A stretch of DNA of 9,793 nucleotides from NCBI GenBank assembly GCA_964642045.1, contig CAZXLZ010000046.1:1-9793 (forward strand), given 5' to 3'. Position 1 is the stretch's first letter. Each line of letters opens with the position of its first letter. The notes under the pieces are model-generated. The model did no database searches. It saw only the letters and a list, made by a program, of their open reading frames with translations, and was not told the DNA's origin. The stretch comes from RGIG5057 sp964642045. GTDB lineage: Bacteria > Bacillota > Clostridia > TANB77 > CAG-465. Both the position numbers and the translations under genes were made by a program. Shown here piece after piece: positions 6,590 through 9,793 of the stretch.

Positions 6590-7600
6590 ATGAAACACGA
6601 GTATTACAAAATTTCTAGAAAAGGTTCATGCTGGACAGCTCGGCTTAAATATGCAGGGAAAACCTTTGATTTTACATTTGACCCGGGCATCAAGCATATA
6701 AAGCAGGTTGGTCTTGCAATTTTAGGAAAACGCCCTAACGGAAAATATTCTCTTTGTTTTCCAATAGAGTTTAAAGATCTTAATGCTAAGGAAAACCTAC
6801 TGTACTCTTTAATATCTGATATAGATCACTATCAATATTCTTCAGGCCTGCTCATTGCTATAAAAGATAAAAAATGTCTATTTGTAAACATAGATAAATA
6901 CGAAATAGAGTTTGAACGTGTTATAAAGCTATATATGGCTCATAATAATTATGTTAGCAAAGGGTATCTTGAGAATACTCTTAAAGATTTCTACAATCAT
7001 AAAATGACTACTGTATACTTTGATAGTAAAACTTATCCATATATCAAAGGTAGATACCTTGAAAAGGGTTCTTTTATAGTAAACGTAGATGATTTAGATT
7101 ATGCTGCTTTCCCTCATGAAAGTGAAGTATTTCCACTTCCTGAATATGCGTTAGATACTCTTGAAAAGGCTGAGTATCTTATACCGCAGTCATTAATTAA
7201 AGTATCAACTTCAGATGGCAAAGAATATATAGCTTCAAAAGATGGCGAAAACAAGCTATATGATAAAATATTTGAATTCAAAGGTAGTTTTTTGTTTAAA
7301 TTAAAAGATGAAATGCGTCATATCTTAAGACAATCTATCAGAAATTATAAGATTTATGGATTTATGAAAGATGGTAAGTTTGCTAAAATATCTGTTTATT
7401 CAGTAATAAATGCAAACTTATGCTATGAGCTTTCTTTTGAAGATTATGAACAATCAGTAAACTTAAGCACACTTAAACTTATGAAAACAGTAACATTTAG
7501 TTGCTCTCCTGTAGATATTTGGAGAGTTGATACTTTCACTGGCAGAACTCTTATAATCATGAAGCATAAAGATGAACAAGCTCTTGTTCATGAATATTAA
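6590..7600 (+). CDS. Array paralogue 4: uncharacterised protein, subfamily B, 336 aa
   Basis: Unrecognised family. Landmarks are HYQYSSGLLIAIKD (80-93), PYIKGRY (150-156), KAEYLIP (193-199), SDGKEYIASK (208-217), LYDKI (223-227), IYGFMKDGKFAKISVY (255-270), VDIWRVDT (308-315) and KDEQALVHEY (327-336). It is most like paralogue 5. The two align without gaps for about 100 residues and share the SCxxxA start region, LISDI, YQYSSGLLI, NLSTL and DEQALV. The segment between about 100 and 145 is more divergent. No signal peptide, membrane helix or catalytic motif is apparent, and the predicted place is the cytoplasm. GGAGG with usual spacing supports the ATG at 6590. It has its own promoter and terminator, so it can be expressed independently of its neighbours. 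Confidence 0.85.
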   Translation: MKHEYYKISRKGSCWTARLKYAGKTFDFTFDPGIKHIKQVGLAILGKRPNGKYSLCFPIEFKDLNAKENLLYSLISDIDHYQYSSGLLIAIKDKKCLFVNIDKYEIEFERVIKLYMAHNNYVSKGYLENTLKDFYNHKMTTVYFDSKTYPYIKGRYLEKGSFIVNVDDLDYAAFPHESEVFPLPEYALDTLEKAEYLIPQSLIKVSTSDGKEYIASKDGENKLYDKIFEFKGSFLFKLKDEMRHILRQSIRNYKIYGFMKDGKFAKISVYSVINANLCYELSFEDYEQSVNLSTLKLMKTVTFSCSPVDIWRVDTFTGRTLIIMKHKDEQALVHEY

Positions 7601-7609
7601 TTTAGCTAA

Positions 7610-7647
7610 AGAGGTATATCACTAAAAAGTGATATATCTCTATTTTT
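7610..7647 (+). terminator. Terminator of paralogue 4
   Basis: AGAGGTATATCACT (7610-7623) pairs with AGTGATATATCTCT (7628-7641), with one G-T pair and an AAAA loop, followed by ATTTTT. It is near-identical to the hairpins after paralogues 3 and 5. Confidence 0.85.
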
Positions 7648-7680
7648 ATGTTATCTATTCTGTCAAAAATCATTTTTTTG

Positions 7681-7709
7681 TTGCAATATGATGTTTCATA
7701 TGATATAAT
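7681..7709 (+). promoter_or_regulatory. Promoter of paralogue 5
   Basis: TTGCAA (7681-7686), 17 nt, TATAAT (7704-7709) preceded by TGA (extended -10). It is a near copy of the promoter of paralogue 4. Confidence 0.75.
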
Positions 7710-7762
7710 AAAGTAAATTTAATACCTTAAACAATTTATAATTAACATTGGAGGAAAATATC

Positions 7763-8767
7763 ATGAAAAATGAATTTTACAGAATATTTAGAAAGGACTC
7801 ATGCTACAAAGCCACACTGAATTTCAGAAGAAAAAAGTATACTTTTACACTTAATTCAGATGTAAAGTCTGTAAATCTTGCTGGAATTGCAATTCTTGGG
7901 GAGCAGAATGATGGAAAATATACTCTTTATTTTCCCACACGTCTTAAAGGTTTTAATTCTGAAGTAAACTCAATGTATGGTTTAATATCTGATATAGAAT
8001 ACTACCAATACTCATCAGGATTGCTTATTTTTAGAAAAGATAATACATACTCATTTATGGATACATTTGACTATTACACTATACTTAATTCTATTATGAA
8101 TAATGGGGAATTTACTTATGACCTAGAGGAGTGTCTTACAGAATTTGCTGAAGATAAAATTACTACCAGAGAATTTAATAATCTTTGTCCATACATTAAA
8201 GGTAGGTACTATGAATATGGATGCAACTCTTTTTTAGTAACTATAGGTGACTTAGATTATGTAGCTAGGGCCTATGAAACTGGACCTTATAGAGGATTAA
8301 CAAAATTTGATATATTTGCCATTGAAGGAAAGGCTGAGTACCTTATACCTGATCATTATCATTTAATTAAGATTACGGATGATGCTGAAGGCAAAGAATA
8401 CATAGTTCAGAAACATAGAACAATAGATCTATATGACGAAATAAATAAACTTGAAGATGATATTCTCCTAAAAATGCAGCCAGCTTTAGGCAATCTTAAT
8501 GAAACTTATCATGGGTATAGTTTCATAAGAGATGGTAAAATAGCTAAAATAGCTATTTACTCTGCATCTGATGAAGATTACTGTTATGAGCTTTATTTTG
8601 AAAAGTTTAAAGAACCTATTAATTTAAGCACACTTAATCTTATTCAACATGTATGTTTCGACTCTTGCCCTCCAATAGATATTTGGAAAGTCGATACGCT
8701 TAACGGTAAAGAAACTATTATATTCATGAAAAATAAGGATGAACAAGCTCTCGTTAAAGAATGGTAA
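7763..8767 (+). CDS. Array paralogue 5: uncharacterised protein, subfamily B, 334 aa
   Basis: Unrecognised family, closest to paralogue 4. Landmarks are YYQYSSGLLIF (80-90), PYIKGRY (143-149), KAEYLIP (190-196), EGKEYIVQK (209-217), LYDEI (223-227), GYSFIRDGKIAKIAIY (251-266), IDIWKVDT (305-312) and KDEQALVKEW (325-334). The segments at about 100-140 and 160-190 are the least like paralogue 4 and contain small length changes. There is no signal peptide or membrane helix. The frame extends back to a TTG at 7748, but GGAGG at 7750-7754 overlaps it and is spaced 8 nt from the ATG at 7763, which is the start. It has its own promoter. The gene ends 9 nt before a hairpin shared with the convergent glmM. 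Function unknown. Confidence 0.85.
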   Translation: MKNEFYRIFRKDSCYKATLNFRRKKYTFTLNSDVKSVNLAGIAILGEQNDGKYTLYFPTRLKGFNSEVNSMYGLISDIEYYQYSSGLLIFRKDNTYSFMDTFDYYTILNSIMNNGEFTYDLEECLTEFAEDKITTREFNNLCPYIKGRYYEYGCNSFLVTIGDLDYVARAYETGPYRGLTKFDIFAIEGKAEYLIPDHYHLIKITDDAEGKEYIVQKHRTIDLYDEINKLEDDILLKMQPALGNLNETYHGYSFIRDGKIAKIAIYSASDEDYCYELYFEKFKEPINLSTLNLIQHVCFDSCPPIDIWKVDTLNGKETIIFMKNKDEQALVKEW

Positions 8768-8775
8768 TTTAACTA

Positions 8776-8816
8776 AAGAGGTATATCACTAAAAAGTGGT
8801 ATACCTCTTACTTTTT
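8776..8816 (+). terminator. Terminator between paralogue 5 and glmM, possibly bidirectional
   Basis: AAGAGGTATATCACT (8776-8790) pairs with AGTGGTATACCTCTT (8795-8809), a 15-bp stem with one G-T pair and an AAAA loop, then ACTTTTTA on the plus strand. The T run reaches the glmM stop codon. On the minus strand the hairpin follows the glmM stop by a few bases, with only a short T-rich tail (TTTAGTT). It may therefore also end the glmM transcript, less strongly. Confidence 0.8.
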
Positions 8817-9793
8817 ATTTACATTTATTTTCTATAATTTCTGCTAAAGATTTAGCCTTCTTTGTAATATTCTCTATATCTTCCCCTTCAATCATAACAC
8901 GAACAAGAGGTTCAGTGCCAGAAGGTCTTATAAGAACTCTACCATTCGAGCTAAATTCATTTTCAAGTTTCTTTATTTCATTTTGTAATTCTATATCTGT
9001 TTTATACAATTCTTTTTTATCATTTGACACCTTAGCATTTATTAATACCTGTGGATATACTTTCATTATTTTAGCAAGCTCTGATACTTTTTTACCTGAT
9101 TCTAATATAACCTGAATAAGCATAAGTGACGTAAGTATTCCATCACCAGTTGGATTATAATCTAAGAATATAATATGACCTGATTGCTCTCCACCTAAAT
9201 TATATCCACCTTTCATCATTTCTTCTAGAACATATCTATCCCCTACTTTAGTTTGTTTGAAATCCATATTATTTTCTTTAGTAAATTTAGATAAGCCTAA
9301 ATTACTCATAACTGTTGCAACTAAAGTATCTTTTTTAAGCATATTTCTAGATTTAAGGTAATTAGATATAATAGCCATTATAACATCCCCATCTATTATG
9401 TTTCCTCTTTCATCAACAGCAAGGCACCTATCACCATCACCATCATATGCAATTCCTAGACTCATACCATTTTCCAGTACATACTTACTTAAAGCTTCCA
9501 TATGTGTAGATCCGCAATTATCGTTTATATTTATTCCATTTGGGGTATTATTTATTATCTGATAATTAACCCCTAATTTTTCAAATACTTTCTCAGCTAC
9601 TTTATATGTTGCACCATTTGCCACATCTACTGCAACTTTAAAATCAATGTTCTCATTATCTCTTATATTATCAGCAAAAGTCTTTTCAAAAAATCTTACG
9701 TACTGGTCTTCTAAATCACTCCTTATAGTTGCAATTCCAATTTTACTATTTGCAGCACTAAGACTTACTAAAGACTCTTCATTTTCCATTATT
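8815..9793 (-). CDS. glmM: Phosphoglucosamine mutase, N-terminus cut by the window edge
   Basis: GlmM interconverts glucosamine-6-phosphate and glucosamine-1-phosphate, the step that commits glucosamine to UDP-GlcNAc and so to peptidoglycan. It is a cytoplasmic alpha-D-phosphohexomutase. About 324 residues are visible of the usual 445-450. The N-terminal domain with the phosphoserine loop lies beyond the right edge. The frame is open through 9792, so the ATG at 9789 is an internal methionine and not a start. Seen in order, counting from that Met, are the metal-binding loop DGDGDR (116-121), the sugar-binding GGEQSGH (199-205) and the phosphate-binding RPSGTEP (288-294). The protein ends IIENKCK. 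All motifs are intact. The gene converges on the paralogue array. A decayed duplicate of its last codons lies near 4035-4113. Confidence 0.95.
   Translation of the reverse strand, partial: IMENEESLVSLSAANSKIGIATIRSDLEDQYVRFFEKTFADNIRDNENIDFKVAVDVANGATYKVAEKVFEKLGVNYQIINNTPNGININDNCGSTHMEALSKYVLENGMSLGIAYDGDGDRCLAVDERGNIIDGDVIMAIISNYLKSRNMLKKDTLVATVMSNLGLSKFTKENNMDFKQTKVGDRYVLEEMMKGGYNLGGEQSGHIIFLDYNPTGDGILTSLMLIQVILESGKKVSELAKIMKVYPQVLINAKVSNDKKELYKTDIELQNEIKKLENEFSSNGRVLIRPSGTEPLVRVMIEGEDIENITKKAKSLAEIIENKCK

Larger units (their letters stand above)
2749..8809 (+). repeat. Tandem array of five diverged gene units
   Basis: About 6 kb is made of five repeats of roughly 1.0-1.4 kb, each carrying one gene of the same family in the same orientation. 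The complete unit is promoter, leader with TATAATTAAnATTGGAGGAA, gene, and hairpin terminator. Units 1, 4 and 5 are complete. Unit 2 lacks the terminator and unit 3 lacks the promoter. The left edge of recognisable repetition is TTAAGTATTTAAA at 2749, repeated at 4129. The right edge is the hairpin next to glmM. No target-site duplication, inverted repeat or mobility gene is visible. Confidence 0.85.

Noticed and set aside
2866..8767. Assigning the paralogues to WG-repeat proteins
   Set aside because: A few segments such as GYSFIRDGKIAKI resemble short beta repeats, but there is no regular spacing and no repeated WG dipeptide, so the assignment is not supported.
2749..8809. CRISPR array or insertion sequence as an explanation of the repeats
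   Set aside because: The repeated unit is over 1 kb and protein-coding. There are no short regular repeats with spacers, no transposase and no terminal inverted repeats.
8915..9115. Plus-strand open frame inside glmM
   Set aside because: It is antisense to the conserved RPSGTEP-coding region and is a shadow.
9787..9789. ATG at 9789 as the start of glmM
   Set aside because: The frame stays open to the window edge, the phosphoserine-loop domain is missing, and the visible length is about 120 residues short of a normal GlmM.

Overview
This window is AT-rich, roughly 70% A+T by eye, with strong purine-rich ribosome binding sites (GGAGG, AGGTGA) and consensus vegetative promoters. It looks like a low-GC Firmicute, most probably a member of the Clostridia. 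This rests on base composition, signal sequences and the types of housekeeping genes present, not on a database search.

Layout. Left (1-1097, minus strand): a family 2 glycosyltransferase running off the left edge, overlapped by a small membrane-anchored protein of unknown function. The pair has a good promoter of its own at 1122-1150. Next (1152-2714, minus): a FAD-dependent dehydrogenase of the COG2509 type, probably starting at a TTG codon. Centre (about 2749-8809, plus): five tandem paralogous genes encoding soluble, tyrosine-rich, apparently beta-rich proteins of 334-364 residues that I do not recognise. Right (8815-9793, minus): the C-terminal three quarters of glmM, phosphoglucosamine mutase, running off the right edge.

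The five paralogues form two subfamilies. Genes 1 and 2 (364 and 360 aa) are close relatives with an extra N-terminal segment. Genes 3, 4 and 5 (336, 336 and 334 aa) lack it. All five share fixed landmarks in the same order: YQY, YIKG, EY, (D/N/E)GK(E/Q)Y, LYD, (I/V)W and (N/D)EQ. More variable stretches lie between them. Genes 1, 2, 4 and 5 each have an extended -10 promoter with a 17-nt spacer. Near-identical hairpin terminators follow genes 1, 3, 4 and 5. Gene 3 has no convincing promoter of its own and follows gene 2 after 64 nt with no terminator, so 2-3 is the only likely bicistronic unit.

The spacers record how the array grew. Between genes 1 and 2 lies a decayed copy of the last 20-odd codons of glmM, in the same orientation and just after the same hairpin as at the real glmM end. 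This is the expected scar of a tandem duplication whose right breakpoint lay inside glmM. The gene 2-3 spacer looks like a deletion between two CTTAAAC repeats that removed a terminator and a promoter. The array separates two genes, the dehydrogenase and glmM, that I recall being close neighbours in many clostridia. No transposase, integrase or inverted repeats are visible. The job of the array is unknown. Its layout, with repeated units, separate promoters and blocks of divergence, suggests an accessory family diversifying by duplication and recombination.
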